64,000 nucleotides of DNA from Cristatella mucedo (lineage: Eukaryota > Bryozoa > Phylactolaemata > Cristatellidae). This document shows positions 21,691 to 32,980 of this stretch, in pieces. How positions within the stretch are numbered: position 1 is the first letter of the stretch; the number at the start of each line of letters is the position of its first letter. The notes beneath the pieces were generated by a model. It ran no database searches and had not been told where the DNA came from. It saw only the letters and a program-made list of their open reading frames with translations. The position numbers and the translations under genes were made by a program. The DNA is taken from positions 956,001-1,020,000 of the forward strand of contig WPIO01000063.1 in assembly GCA_009760855.2 (NCBI GenBank), given 5' to 3'.

Positions 21691-22800
21691 TGCTGACGCT
21701 ATTTAGGCTGCTTTATCCTGTCCCTCACCACCTAAGAGTACCCCCGCCCCCGCCCCCGCCTCGAGGCTGGTATGCCACCTTCGTTCGTGTGGCTGGCTCT
21801 CTGTCCAGCAGAATGGCTTTCTTCCGGGATAGGGGGATGCATCGATGCAGTTATTCCTGGTCGTGTCAGCTTTCAGTGCTGCGAAAGAAACCAATTGACA
21901 ATCACTAGCTACTGTTTATAGCCTACCTAAACTTTCAGAACGCATTTGGCAGCATCTCACACGTCTCTAGGCTGGCGAGGATTTCTGAGGTTTTAGGGAG
22001 AGGCTGTGCTATCATTCCTTCGTCATGCTCCTTCGAAGAGGACAACCGGCGAAGAGGACGACCGGCGGCGGCCATCTTCTCGGCCTCTCGCGACCGACTT
22101 CGGCAGGGACAGTCTTAGCGACAGAGGATGCGACTTCCATCTTGGGCCTTCGCTTCCGTCTCGAGAAGTGCTGCTCGATGGGCGAGCTCAGCAAGCACTG
22201 CAGTGTCGGCTCCACTTCGCCTGCACGGCACCAACATGCAGGCAAAATGGCGGATGGCGACACGGCGACCGATCCGGCGGCACGGCGACCGATCCGGCCG
22301 CACGGCGACCGCATGGGCCTCGGCTAATGCTGGGCCGACATTGAGAAAGCGTGCCAATCGCTTGCGAGTGACATAAGCACCCCACCTTACCCCCCCCTAG
22401 CAGAAGCTGGACGCCCTGCCGTTCGTTCTGCCCAGGTTGGGACTACCTATGCCGCGCCAGGATGACACCAGCCATACTACTTGTGCTTACTGGGAAGACA
22501 GTGAGACGCCCTTGCTGGGACGCATGCCGAGACCGCCCTCAATTCCCATTCGCTTCGAGAGGACTGCTGGGCACTCAAGAGACAATACACGCATCTCGCG
22601 GACGGGCCATGCAGGCCTGTACGATGCTTATCCTCCGCTGACCGCTGACTGAGCGAACTGGCGCGGGCGACTTTCTTCTCGGACGAAGGCGATCTTGCCG
22701 TTGTTCGGCCAGCCAATGCCGAGCCTGACGAACTGGGAGGACGTCCCAGTACTCGCGACTTTTTCATAATGGTCCTACGCAACGATTTCAATCTGAGCTT
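21690..22800 (+). mobile_element. LINE family F (restriction-like-endonuclease type), decayed reverse transcriptase
   Basis: Fragments of one reverse transcriptase appear in order in shifting plus frames. LSVQQNGFLPG (21.8 kb) resembles the SxxQxGFxPG block. LLFIAYLNFQNAFGSISHV (21.92 kb) is the first palm motif, normally Y(L/V)DFxxAFGSVPH, here with Asn in place of the catalytic Asp. LGLRFRLEKCCSM (22.15 kb) resembles the late palm/thumb WxGLRFxxxKC block. QKLDALPFVLPRLGLPM (22.41 kb) matches the PWQKLDAxxxFxLPRL segment of NeSL/R2-type LINEs. Stops and frameshifts show it is inactive. The clade is inferred from motif style only. Confidence 0.6.
22257..22311 (+). repeat. Short tandem repeat of CACGGCGACCGATCCGGC type
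   Basis: Between two and three copies of an 18-21 bp unit within the LINE F remnant. Confidence 0.7.
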
Positions 22801-22809
22801 TAGCCGGAG

Positions 22810-23609
22810 GTTCTGGTGGTTACTCGGCCATCCATCGCGCTGTAGGCTCAGAAGTCGGATTGCACGATCTAATGAATCGCGATTGATTACAATAAACCAT
22901 TTGCGGCGTCGCGTTGTCGAGGTACGTTCTTTGATATGCTCGGCTTAATCTTTGAGACAAGCGTGTGGCGATTGGAATAACTTGACGCGGCGCTATAGCG
23001 AATTCCTAATTAAATCAGACCCAATTCATTAGATCGTCCCCCAGCGAGCACTATTGAGGTCTGGTTCTCACCCTATATGCCGGCCACGTCAGAAGTCAAA
23101 CGTAAATCGGATTGCACAAGTAAACATTGTGCTGCTCATAAGCGTGCTTATCGCGGCTATTTCATATACGGCCTCCAAATAATTCAAACTCAATGGCCTA
23201 GCTCAAATTTCATCGCCGCGGGCATCGAGCTAGGTCGTGCATGCCAGCTGTCGAGGTGGAACGGCAGCGATCTGCCGGCACGCTGGGGGAAAGGGGGTGC
23301 CGAATTGCCAGCACGCAGCAGCAAAAGGGGATGCCGGCCTTCGGGCCGCACTAGCCGACCGGTTGGTGGCTGATGAGGGCCATTGCCTGCCGTTGGGCGC
23401 TGGGGGCCGCCCGCCTAGCGTCTGAAGGGAGAGGATTTGGATTTTAGTCGGCTATACCAACCCTCCCTCCGCTTCCATTCCGCCCCCCCCCTGCGGTCGC
23501 GAACGCTTGAATTAAGAGCAGACAGTGCAGCAAGCAGCTGAAATACTGCCCGTGGGCGTTGCTTTCTGGAGCGCATGAGCTGAGAGGGAACGCGCATGTG
23601 TGCGAGCAC

Positions 23610-23645
<36 letters not shown>

Positions 23646-25300
23646 GACAGTGGCTACCGCTCTGCAGTAGCGGTCGCGATTGCCCTCCCTGCTACACTGG
23701 GCCACATATATACCCTACTCACTTAGGCGGTCATCTGCTGACCAGTTCATGATTGCATGCAAGGACATGCATGGAGATTCCCAGCACAAATACTCACACG
23801 GGATGAGGTCGCGTATCGGCGCCGTCCGTCCGTTAAAGAGCCGCTTGGCGTCTCCAGCGTTTTGTCTCTGCGACATGGATCGACGCGAAGCCAGAAGACC
23901 AGAAGCCGCGGGGCCACGAAGCCACGGATCCCGCAGCAAGCTACCAACCGCAGCGTCTACCGTCTGCAGCGTGCAAGCCGCAGCGAGCTGCTCTCTCTCT
24001 CTCTCTGTCTGCGTCAAAATTGCCGTCACAGTTGGCGGCCCGACGTCCAAGTGCTCTTTCCCTGCCAGCTCGTCCAAACTTAGCGGGCCGCTAGGGACGA
24101 CACTCATGTTACCCGGAATCGTCTGACTGCATGCTGGAGAGCAATTAAATGAATCGTATGGAGCCGGTGTCTTGCCACATACACGTTCTCAAAAAAAGGT
24201 GGCACAATGTCGGATAGCTCATTGCCGGCTACCAAGAAGGACCCAGTGATTCATGGCGGACTAACAACTAAATTCGCAGGAATTTTGCGGGTATCGTCGG
24301 GGCGGGGGGGGGGGGGCAGCGCGCAGCCGCAGCCGCTCTGCCAGGACCTGCTTCCGCGCACGGGCCAACGAAGCGACACCGCCGTAAGAGCTCAGGCACT
24401 GGGCAGCCGACATTGGGCTGACGAGCCCACTGGGCGACGCCTCCGCGACGACGGCCTGGTCAGTGTCTGTTTTCTTTTAGTAATGCTTCACGTCCTGCTC
24501 CGCCTTACGAAAGCTTCAAGCTGTGTTTCTGCCCCACTTAAGTTTTCGTGCATAAACTTGCACGTCTCTTGGCCGGGATAAGTTGGTAAAGCCAGAGGCA
24601 GGCGCGTGCGTAAACTCATCACTCACTCGACAAAAAGTCGGGCAACGCGCTGGTTGCTGGGATGCCCGGATACTGAGCTGGCAGCTCGAAGCAGAGCGGC
24701 AATGCCGATTCGATGCTCTCGAGCCCAATCGCGGTTCGCGCAGACGGAACTTTGTACCGTCGACCTTCGACCCGCATTCGGCCCGCATAAGCCAAAGCGT
24801 GTAGCCGGCTCGAGCCTTGCTCCGCTAGCGAAGCGAATAGTGCCTCGAAATTCGGCGGACGCTGACATTCCTTAACTAGGTACGCCTGTCAACCGAGTTG
24901 TCATACGAGTCCGTCAACTGCGGCTTCGCTGCCTCGGCCCGAACCACCGTAGGACTGAGCCAAGCACTGAGAGCAGACCAATGCCTCGCCCAAGTGGGAG
25001 GTGGCGTGCGGGCGAGCGTCGTTGGCACGCGTACGCTCGAAGGAAGCTGCTACTGCCTCTTGAGAGTGACTTCGGGTGCCCAGTGCGAACTTTGTATTCT
25101 ACTTCTAATTGCTTTTAGCAATGCAAGAGCGGAGCTTTGCGAGACTTCAGCAACGAATCTCTATAGCCCGATCTCGTCAGGGGTGGACAAAGTATTACTA
25201 AACTATGTTGAAGAATTTTATAGGTATATTCCCCTACTAATTAAATTGAGAAAGTCCGTCCGTCCATGCGGCAATATGGCGCAGCGTTGTCTTCCGTGAC
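22810..25300. other. HDAC intron, unrecognised, partly GC-rich
   Basis: No exon or repeat family recognised. Includes a (TA)n tract at 23617-23645 and a G run at 24300-24317. ORFs up to 148 codons overlap on both strands. An exon for the RRSSPLLRR-type segment, expected after the first 14-3-3 site in vertebrate HDAC4, was not seen. Confidence 0.3.
23611..23645. repeat. (GT)n(AT)n microsatellite
   Basis: Short GT run followed by TA repeats. Confidence 0.9.
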
Positions 25301-25361
25301 CATACTATGACTGCTTGTACTATGACTCAGCGAAGTGAGTCCACCGGCAGTGAGCTCTCGT

Positions 25362-25362
25362 G

Positions 25363-25406
<44 letters not shown>

Positions 25407-25545
25407 GATATATATATATATATGTGTGTGTGTGCGTGTGCGTGTGCGTGTGCGTGTGCGTGTGCGTGTGCGTGTGCGTGTGCGTGTGCGTGTGCGTGTG
25501 CGTGTGCGTGTGCGTGTGCGTGTGCGTGTGCGTGTGCGTGTGCGT

Positions 25546-25578
<33 letters not shown>

Positions 25579-26273
25579 CGTGTGCGTGTGCGTGTGCGTG
25601 TGCGTGTGCGTGTGCGTGTGCGTGTGCGTGTGCGTGTGCGTGTGCGTGTGCGTGTGCGTGTGCGTGTGCGTGTGCGTGTGCGTGTGCGTGTGCGTGTGCG
25701 TGCGTGCGTGTGCGTGTGCGTGTGCGTGTGCGTGTGCGTGTGCGTGTGCGTGTGCGTGTGCGTGTGCGTGTGCGTGTGCGTGTGCGTGTGCGTGTGCGTG
25801 TGCGTGTGCGTGTGCGTGTGCGTGTGCGTGTGCGTGTGCGTGTGCGTGTGCGTGTGCGTGTGCGTGTGCGTGTGCGTGTGCGTGTGCGTGTGCGTGTGCG
25901 TGTGCGTGTGCGTGTGCGTGTGCGTGTGCGTGTGCGTGTGCGTGTGCGTGTGCGTGTGCGTGTGCGTGTGCGTGTGCGTGTGCGTGTGCGTGTGCGTGTG
26001 CGTGTGCGTGTGCGTGTGCGTGTGCGTGTGCGTGTGCGTGTGCGTGTGCGTGTGCGTGTGCGTGTGCGTGTGCGTGTGCGTGTGCGTGTGCGTGTGCGTG
26101 TGCGTGTGCGTGTGCGTGTGCGTGTGCGTGTGCGTGTGCGTGTGCGTGTGCGTGTGCGTGTGCGTGTGCGTGTGCGTGTGCGTGTGCGTGTGCGTGTGCG
26201 TGTGCGTGTGCGTGTGCGTGTGCGTGTGCGTGTGCGTGTGCGTGTGCGTGTGCGTGTGCGTGTGCGTGTGCGT
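25362..26273. repeat. Long (TGTGCG)n hexanucleotide array with flanking (TA)n/(TG)n
   Basis: From about 25434 the unit TGTGCG repeats roughly 140 times, interrupted by pure (TG)n at about 25557-25578 and one GCGTGCGTGCG slip near 25697-25710. A TA/TG compound repeat precedes it. Strict purine-pyrimidine alternation makes it prone to Z-DNA. No frame contains a stop, so ORFs of more than 300 codons of alternating dipeptides appear on both strands; these are not genes. Confidence 0.97.
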
Positions 26274-26279
26274 TAGCAA

Positions 26280-27170
26280 GACCGTCACTTTATCAGCAGA
26301 TTGAGTAAGACCGAATGAAGTCAGTCGGTCGCTGTCAACTTGTTTAAATATATACAAATTTGAAACTGCACGAGCAAAATTATGCCATCAGAAAGGCAGG
26401 ATATGTAATTGGCTGTTTGCTAAAAGCACGCCTCTTCGTAACGCCATGTTTTAAGACATTCGTCACGGCGCCGTTCAGTGCTCACAGTGGTGCAGTAATC
26501 ACGTGGTCTCCCGCGTCGCAATGCCGCACGCTCTCGTTCTAGCGACCGTGGCGCGTCCTTTCCAGCCATCCTGAGCTGCTACGTCTATAATGCTCACTTC
26601 CTCAACTGCTCTCCTGACTCTGCTAATCTTCTCAATTTTTCTTTGGTTCGTCAGATGAAGTCTGCTGGCTACCGCATGCATACCGGAAGCCGCTTGGGCT
26701 TTGAGTGCGTCACTATAGACAACTCTCCTGCACCGCATCCTCAGTCTTTATGGCTTGGTGGAGTTACGAATGGAGATACATTAAATTACATTACATTGCA
26801 CAAGAGAGAGTTTACTTAGACTATTACACTTGGAGCCCGAGACCGTTGGCAGACTTACAATTAAAGGTGAGCAGTTAGAATAACGGATAATTAGCCGAAT
26901 CAACGAGCTCACTGGTGTAGTGCGAGATATGCGGTCTTTTGCTCGCATCTATTTCCGCGAGGAATTGCTATTTCCGAGTGAACTCAACGAAAGTCAACCA
27001 AGGACCTCCATCGCTGACCTTCAGCGCCTTACAGAGCTCACCTCGACTCAGTCAACGGTAGCGTTCTATGCGATCTCTAAAAATCTCGAGCTTACCGTCA
27101 TGAGAGCATTGGTACAGGTTAGCGACGGGAAAAAGGCAACTAGAAAGTGCGCTCTTTTCACCGACTTGGT
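26280..27170. other. HDAC intron, unrecognised
   Basis: Unique sequence, no exon or repeat family recognised. A short ATTAAATTACATTACATT stretch is at 26780. Confidence 0.35.
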
Positions 27171-27350
27171 AATAATAATAATTAATAATAATAATGCACT
27201 TGATTAAGCTCCCTCACAGAACTCAATCTCTTTCTAGGTGCTTTACATTTGCTGCAAGGAAACACGATCAAATGGTGAGTGGTGTCGTGCTTGATAAGCA
27301 ACAAGAATAACATTGTTAAGGGTGGCGCGCACAAGGTCAGCATGCAAGTA
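27165..27350 (-). mobile_element. LINE family A, 3' UTR and tail
   Basis: Plus strand shows (AAT)n, CACTTGATTAAGCTCCCTCA and the hairpin tail, then the 3' UTR. Ends about 200 bp before the HDAC exon donor. Confidence 0.85.
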
Positions 27351-27556
27351 CGCTGAAGCTGAGGCTCTCTCGGCGTTCCTCGCCGCTCTTTGCCTACCTG
27401 CACGATTGACGCCGTGGAAGTCCTCGTCGTAGCTTGCAGGGCAGGTGTCGCCAGTGGTGACGCCTATCGATTGGACGTGCCACCTCCGCGGAAAGTCCAG
27501 CGGACTCGTGTAGTGACGCTTGTCAGAGGGGCACCTGGAGGACGGAGGCGATTCAC

Positions 27557-27762
27557 CTTCCAAGAGGCTGGGCTCAGAGGATGTCTTTCTCATAGGAAAA
27601 CCTTCCGAGTCGCAGGCTGTGGCCTCCTCCCGCGGGCTCCCGAACGCCAGCGTCAGAGCGGAAGCTGCCGGCGACGTAGGCGTCTCGCCGCTTGCACCGG
27701 TCTCGGCACGACTGGCCGCAGTGACGCCGTATTTGTGGCACCTGCTTGCTCTTCTACTCATC
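27557..27762 (-). CDS. HDAC class IIa exon: first 14-3-3 motif (RKTSSEPSL)
   Basis: The frame contains DSEGFPMRKTSSEPSLLE, which aligns closely with the DDFPLRKTASEPNL site of HDAC4/5, the first 14-3-3/CaMK phosphoserine and part of the nuclear localisation region. Two donors are possible: GAAG|GTGAAT ending at 27557 (better consensus, phase 1) or CCAG|GTGCCC ending at 27535 (phase 2, which would join the 17683 exon in frame). The acceptor is uncertain; CGCTCAACAG at 27763 is the best candidate, and the frame is open to 27779. The exon abuts the CpG-rich block on its upstream side, so it could also be close to an alternative first exon. Confidence 0.8.
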
Positions 27763-29440
27763 CTGTTGAGCGTAGACACGGTGCTCGCTCTCCTCGTTCA
27801 GGCGGGCAGCGACCGCGCTGCGGCGGCGGCGGCGACGGCGGCGGCGCAAGGTCGGCCGGCTAGCCTCGCCGTGGAGGAGCGCTCGGGGGCACGCGCCAAA
27901 ATCGCTACTCTCGTCGCCTGCACGAGTTCGCAAAGCGCTAAGCGCCGCCGAACGCGGGCCCTCAGCGGCCGCTCGACAAGCGAGCGCTTGGGGCAGTGCA
28001 GCGTAGCCATGTTTCGGCGAGCGTTGACGGAGCGAGCGACTGCAAGTATGGGATGACCTTCGTTGCAGACCAGGTCCGCGCATGGTTCGGCAGGATTATT
28101 CGACTGCGACCTTAGGTTCATGCCGCTGCGACGCGGCGACGTGGCGCAAGTGACGTGTGCGAACATTCGCAGTCCCATTCGTGCAGCTTCGCGTCGGAGC
28201 TCGCATCGCCGCGTTTGGTCGGAGCCACATCGCAGCAGCGCAGCAGTCAAAGTTAGCGTCGCTTGCCGCGCGCACTCGCGGCCGATTGCCGGCCGACGGG
28301 CTGCGTCTGCACGCGCGCCTACCTCGGTCGCCTTGGGTAGGCGTTGCGCGTGTCCTGACCGCCGCCGCCGCCGCCGCCGCCGTGCAGGCCGGTCGCTGCG
28401 CTGCTTCGCTGCCCGCCGCCGACGCCTGCATCCAGGCTTGTCGTTGCCGCGTCCGGCTTGCTGACGCCTCGCGACTGCTTGTTCATTATCGTCGTTCGCA
28501 GGTGAAGCCTCACTTGCTCTGAGGCCGTGGCGGCGCCTGCGCATCAGCGGAGACTCGCCGAGTCGAGCGCGAGCTCTCCTCGAGCACCGCCGGGCTCTGC
28601 GCGCGCTCGCGCGCTCGCTCGCTCGCACGCCGTCTTGAGGCGGGGCGCCCCTGCCGCTCACCCTGCCTGTCCCTGGACTTGTAGGCGCCAGCTCCGGAGG
28701 ACGAGCGAGCCTCGTCCGCCCGCGCGCGTCGCTCGGCTTGCGCCGCCACGTCTCCTCGCGCCGCCGCCGACGCCTGCAAAGTCGACCTTTCCGGTGGCCA
28801 GTTTCGCGCGGCCGGCCGGCCGTGCGCCCGGCGGGTTCGGCGTGTCCGAGCGCGTTTCCCCGACAGGCGGCCGAGCGAGCGGCGGCTGCGAGCGCTGCGC
28901 TCTTCGGGCCACAGCGAACGCACCTGGAAGTGCTGACTAGGCGCGGGAGAGAAGACGCCGCCGCCGCTGCATCCGCCAACAGCGACACAGTCCGAAGTCC
29001 TCCGACGAGGCGGCGGCGACGTCGAGTCGCCGCCGCCACTCCTGCTGAACCGCAGCCGCGCGAGCTGCTGCAGCAGCGGGTTCAGCAGCTCTACGCTCGC
29101 GGCCGCCGCCGCCGCTGCACCACCCGCCGGCGAAGGGTCGGCGGTGGCGGCGGCGAGCGACTGGTGGAAGCCCGGGGCGCCGCCTCCGCTGACGATCGGA
29201 TCGCCGCGACCGATGTCGCCACCGCCGTCCAGACTCACTGGGCGGAAACGTCGAGAGCGCATGTGGAAAGCGCGCGGCCGAAAACGTCCTCGGCCGCCGC
29301 GGCGGCGGCGGCGCGAAGCTGGGCCGCAGCCGACGCGCCGGGGTAGGTCGGCACGAGCGAATAGCAGGCGATTCGGCGGCCTGCGGCGACGGCAACGGCG
29401 AGGAGAGAGCTGGGCGGCGAAGGACGCTGGCCGACAGTGC

Positions 29441-29500
29441 CGCTCGCTCGCAGGTGCCAGCACTCGCTCGCAGGTGCCAGCACTCGCTCGCAGGTGCCAG
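29441..29500 (+). repeat. Three tandem copies of a 20-bp unit with CAGGTG E-box
   Basis: The unit CACTCGCTCGCAGGTGCCAG is repeated three times (first copy starts CG instead of CA), each with one CAGGTG E-box. It lies inside the CpG-rich block. Confidence 0.8.
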
Positions 29501-30138
29501 CGTGCAGCACTGCAAAAGCGTTTGCGCCGCCATTTGCGACGGGTCGACGCGAGGAGGAACTCGCGACGGCGGCGTCGACGGCGCGCGGCAAAAGAGTGCG
29601 AACGGTGAACGGCCTCGGATTCGAGGACGCATCCGAGGGGCGGTGCCCCGCAAGTCCGGCTGCTGGTCTCTTTCGCCTCATCGAACTCGTCGCCGAATAG
29701 GCCGATTGGGCGAATAGCTGCGAGCGCGCTGCGAGCGACGCAAGTATCGAGGCCTCGGATTCGGACGCGGAAGGCGGACCACGTCCTGCTGCGGTCAGTG
29801 CGAGACTGATCGGCGTAATTCTGTCGAGCGCAGCTTGGCCGCTGCAGCCTCGGCCGCAGACCGTGGCGTTACACCCAAATGGCTGGACATTGCAGCCGCC
29901 GGTCATGAAATATCGGGCGCCAGCGCGAGTGCTTCGGCGACGGGCTGCGGTGGTAGGCCGCGCGTCGGACGCTTGCGTCGCCGCGCTAGCTATGGCTGCG
30001 GCGGCAGCAGTTCGCGGCAGTGACATTTTGCCGCCGGACGCCAGGTGCGAACGGTACGCCCCCCTCATGTCGCGCACGCAGAAGCTGCGAGAGAGCGACG
30101 GCTGCGCGAGGCAAACAAGATCCGGGTGTACTTTTTGG

Positions 30139-30148
30139 CTATTTATAG
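30139..30148. promoter_or_regulatory. Perfect MEF2 consensus CTATTTATAG
   Basis: CTATTTATAG fits YTA(A/T)4TAR exactly on both strands. A second, one-mismatch match (CTATTTATCA) sits 32 bp away at 30171-30180. Both lie at the distal edge of the CpG-rich block upstream of a class IIa HDAC exon. MEF2 is the main partner of class IIa HDACs. Confidence 0.5.
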
Positions 30149-30230
30149 TTCGAAGCAAGCCCGCCGGGAACTATTTATCAATAAATGCGGATAGCCCGGC
30201 CGCTGTGCAGGTAGCGAGCGTAGGACGGCA

Positions 30231-30245
30231 GCGCCCCCTGTAGGC
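30231..30245 (+). promoter_or_regulatory. CTCF-like site GCGCCCCCTGTAGGC
   Basis: It differs from the bilaterian CTCF core GCGCCCCCTGGTGGC at two positions. It lies about 85 bp beyond the MEF2 site at the boundary of the CpG-rich block. Chance occurrence in GC-rich DNA cannot be excluded. Confidence 0.35.
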
Positions 30246-30299
30246 CTCTTCTTGCGCTCTGGCGGCGGCAATTGATTCGCTAGCGCTCGATCTCACGCT

Positions 30300-31435
30300 C
30301 TCCGGTGGTTTGAAAGCGATGACGGGCAGGTCATCCACTGTGTCGAACTCAAGATAACCGATTTCATTCTATTGCTTGTCGCTAGCCTCGCTGGCAGCGA
30401 TTTGTTCGCCATCGCCCGGCCAACAGCTCCGCCGCCTAATCCGTGCCAGCTACTTCCGCTTTGCTTCGCCAAAAGTCGCACAGTCGACGATGCATTTGTG
30501 CGTGCGGCCGCTTTGATTTATCGCCGCGGCAGGAGTCTGAGATAGCTGATTTGTAATCAAACGCCTACTAGTTCCAAAGGTCTCAGGGGAGTCGGCTAAC
30601 GGAAGTCGACGCGTGCTCGTCGGCCTGCAAGCGTGACGAGGGAGGAGAGTCGCTGTGAGCGCACGATTAGGTGACTAGTGAGAGTGGCGCGCGTGCCTTC
30701 GGTGCCGAACTTGGAGCGGCTTGGTCCGAGCGGGGAGAGGAGCGCTAGCAGGACCACGGGCCGTAGTCTGAAGCGACTGTGGATATTTGTGCACGTCGCG
30801 TCTGCTAATGCTCAACTTCAACGAGGGGCCAGCTTCCCGAGATGCCTAGCGCTACTCCAGCCAGCCCAGCCCAGCCCAGCCAGCCAGCCAGAGGCGGCTT
30901 TCCCTTCCGATTGGACGACCTGAGAATGGCGGGAGAAGTGGAGGGAGAATCGAGGCAGCAGCCCCAGTGCAACATAATCCATCGTTGTAGCCGCCATGCT
31001 TTATCCCGCAGCTAGCGCTCGCGAAGTAGACGCAGCTGCAACGCGTCGACGGAGCCGAGCTGCAGCCAAGCACTGCCGCCGGCAGCGGCAGCGGCGTGCG
31101 GGTGCTCGGCGGCAGCGGCGGCCCGTCGACCCTGTTATGTCGATATGTCGGCCTGTGCAATGCGCTTTCCGCGTCTTTATCGGCCTGCCAACTTTTTTTT
31201 AAGGGGACATCGAAGACCGCACGCTACCTAAATAGATTGAAATTCTCAAAAGTGAAGCCAAAGTGTGGAGACAGCGGCAAAGAGATCGGGATCTGCCACT
31301 TTCAAACAGGAGGAAGCGCGTTCTTAGGCTACGCGCAGGTCGACAATGAATGGCGAAGCGTGAAACAGCATGCAGGCCATTTGAATTCGCACGATATCCG
31401 AAACGCTGCGATTACGCTTGCAGTCGCATTCGCGT
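30300..31435. other. Unrecognised sequence upstream of the CpG block
   Basis: Mixed composition with a CCAGC/CCAGCC repeat at 30856-30892. No gene or repeat family recognised. Confidence 0.3.
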
Positions 31436-31439
31436 GATT

Positions 31440-31565
31440 ATTACTACATAGACTAACCATTCGATCGTTCTTTCTTTGCAAAAAATCTAAAGTACCCAAA
31501 AAAGACCGAGTTCTCCGATGGCGTTATAGCAAATGTATAATTAATATTATAATTATAATTATTAA
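31440..31565 (+). mobile_element. LINE family A, degraded 3' tail
   Basis: ACTAACCATTCGATC, CTTTGCA, then a mutated hairpin (CTAAAGTACCC ... GGCGTTATAG) and AT-rich end. Confidence 0.7.
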
Positions 31566-31659
31566 GCTGGACCGGGTAAGAGGAAGCCGGACGAGTCCCA
31601 CAACTCCTGGCTGTCGCCGCTTGGTTACCGGGGCTACAGCTGGTCGCGAAGTATCCGAT

Positions 31660-31810
31660 AATAATATAGTAATGATAATTTATATTTGTATAGCGCCATC
31701 TGAAAACTGAGTCTCTGTCCAGGTACTTGACAGATGCTGTATAGAATACTCTACCGAATGATTGGTGGTGGTAGCATCCACAAGCAGCAGGCATATTGCA
31801 AGTGGGTACA
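31660..31810 (-). mobile_element. LINE family E, 3' tail
   Basis: TTTGTATAGCGCCATCTGAA and CTCTGTCCAGGTACTTGACA match the reverse complement of the family E end. Confidence 0.7.
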
Positions 31811-31869
31811 TGCACACGACGAACGAATCGAAAAGACTCACCAAATTCTGTAGTAAGCAACTGCGTTTT

Positions 31870-32910
31870 ACGCTTTCGTAGATGTGCAGCGTGCGCCGAT
31901 GCGCCCTCCCGCCCGCTAGCCGAGCGGATGCGATCTGCCGCTCGCGCCGCTTTGACGGCTGAATATTCTACCGGATGTCGCCTCGAAGATGTGCCCGGGA
32001 GTTTCCCGGAGAGGGCGATTTAGCTCCGCGACGCTGCTGTTAACAGACCCACGGAGAAGAAGCCTGTACGCAGCTGTCTACGCTTGTCTTTTCAATCGGG
32101 CGATGCAGCGCGGCGGCGGCGGCGGCGGCGAGCGCTCGCATCGGCGCTAGCCGCCGCCGCCGCCGCCGCACGGCAGCGAGGCGGTCTCGCAGTTCGCTCG
32201 CGCGGAGACATATCATTAAAATAATAATAATAATACAATTGATAAAGCGCCCTCAGAGAATCGACATCGTCGCCCACGCCGCATGTTGCCGGCCGGACGC
32301 TAGCGGTCGCTATCGCTTCGCTCGGACCGGCTGGCAGCAATGGCTGAGGCGGCGGCGGCGGCGCATCGCGAGGGTGCGGCTCGCGAAAGCCGCTTCGCTG
32401 GCCGGCTGCGCGCGGGATTTCTCCCGAGGATACGCGTCGATCGCTCGCGACGTCGCCACCTGGTGCGTGCCCTTTCGGCTGCGGCCGCAGAAGGTGCAGG
32501 TGGTGAAAACAGCTACACAGCCGGTGTATCGACGGGCGTCTATTTTTGAAAGAGGAAAATAGCGGACCGCCTAAGCTGCGGCCCGCTAATCGTTCCGCTG
32601 CCGCCGCCGGGCCACGATTGACATTTCCCTGCGGCGACCTCGTCGAAACTGGCCCGCAGGCCTGGCGGGCGGACGCTGCCGAGGCCGCAGATCTTTTTGA
32701 GCCCGGCGGCCTCTAGCGTGGAGTGCGACTCGCGAGCAGCTTGACGGCCCTCGCGACTCTGCACCGGAAACTGTTCCGGAAGAAGAGGCCGCGGGGCAGC
32801 GCCTGTACCGCTCGCACCTGGCGCGCCATTGCAGCGCTCCAGCTAGCAGTGCCTCCCGTGCTTTTCCGCTTGAACAGCGTCCAAGGGAAAGGTGTCGGGC
32901 GAGCCAACAA

Positions 32911-32920
<10 letters not shown>
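31870..32920. other. GC-rich block, no gene recognised
   Basis: CpG-dense with CGG/CCG triplet runs at 32104-32172 and 32346-32364. Overlapping ORFs in several frames show no domain. Could be a CpG island of an unseen transcript. Confidence 0.3.
32212..32262 (-). mobile_element. LINE family A, very short 3' tail
   Basis: About 50 bp: (AAT)n then AATTGATAAAGCGCCCTCAG, ending abruptly in GC-rich DNA. Confidence 0.7.
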
Positions 32921-32923
<3 letters not shown>

Positions 32924-32974
<51 letters not shown>

Positions 32975-32980
32975 GAGAGA
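32924..32980. repeat. (GA)n microsatellite
   Basis: About 57 bp of GA repeats. Confidence 0.93.

Larger units (their letters stand above)
27780..30300. promoter_or_regulatory. CpG-rich block upstream of the first recognised HDAC exon
   Basis: About 2.5 kb of very GC-rich DNA dense in CpG, CGCC and GCGG, bounded by ordinary-composition sequence. Long Arg/Ala/Pro-rich ORFs exist in almost every frame on both strands (up to 413 codons), as expected from lack of A/T for stop codons; none shows a recognisable domain. On the minus strand it lies immediately 5' of the exon with RKTSSEPSL, so it is a candidate CpG-island promoter or 5' exon region of the HDAC gene, possibly for a shorter isoform. 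No TATA box is evident inside. Confidence 0.5.

Noticed and set aside
25307-26357. ORFs of more than 300 codons encoding alternating dipeptides on both strands
   Set aside because: Produced by the stop-free (TGTGCG)n array; not genes.
27798-30158. Arg/Ala-rich ORFs up to 413 codons on both strands
   Set aside because: High GC removes stop codons in all frames; no domain, and frames overlap on both strands.
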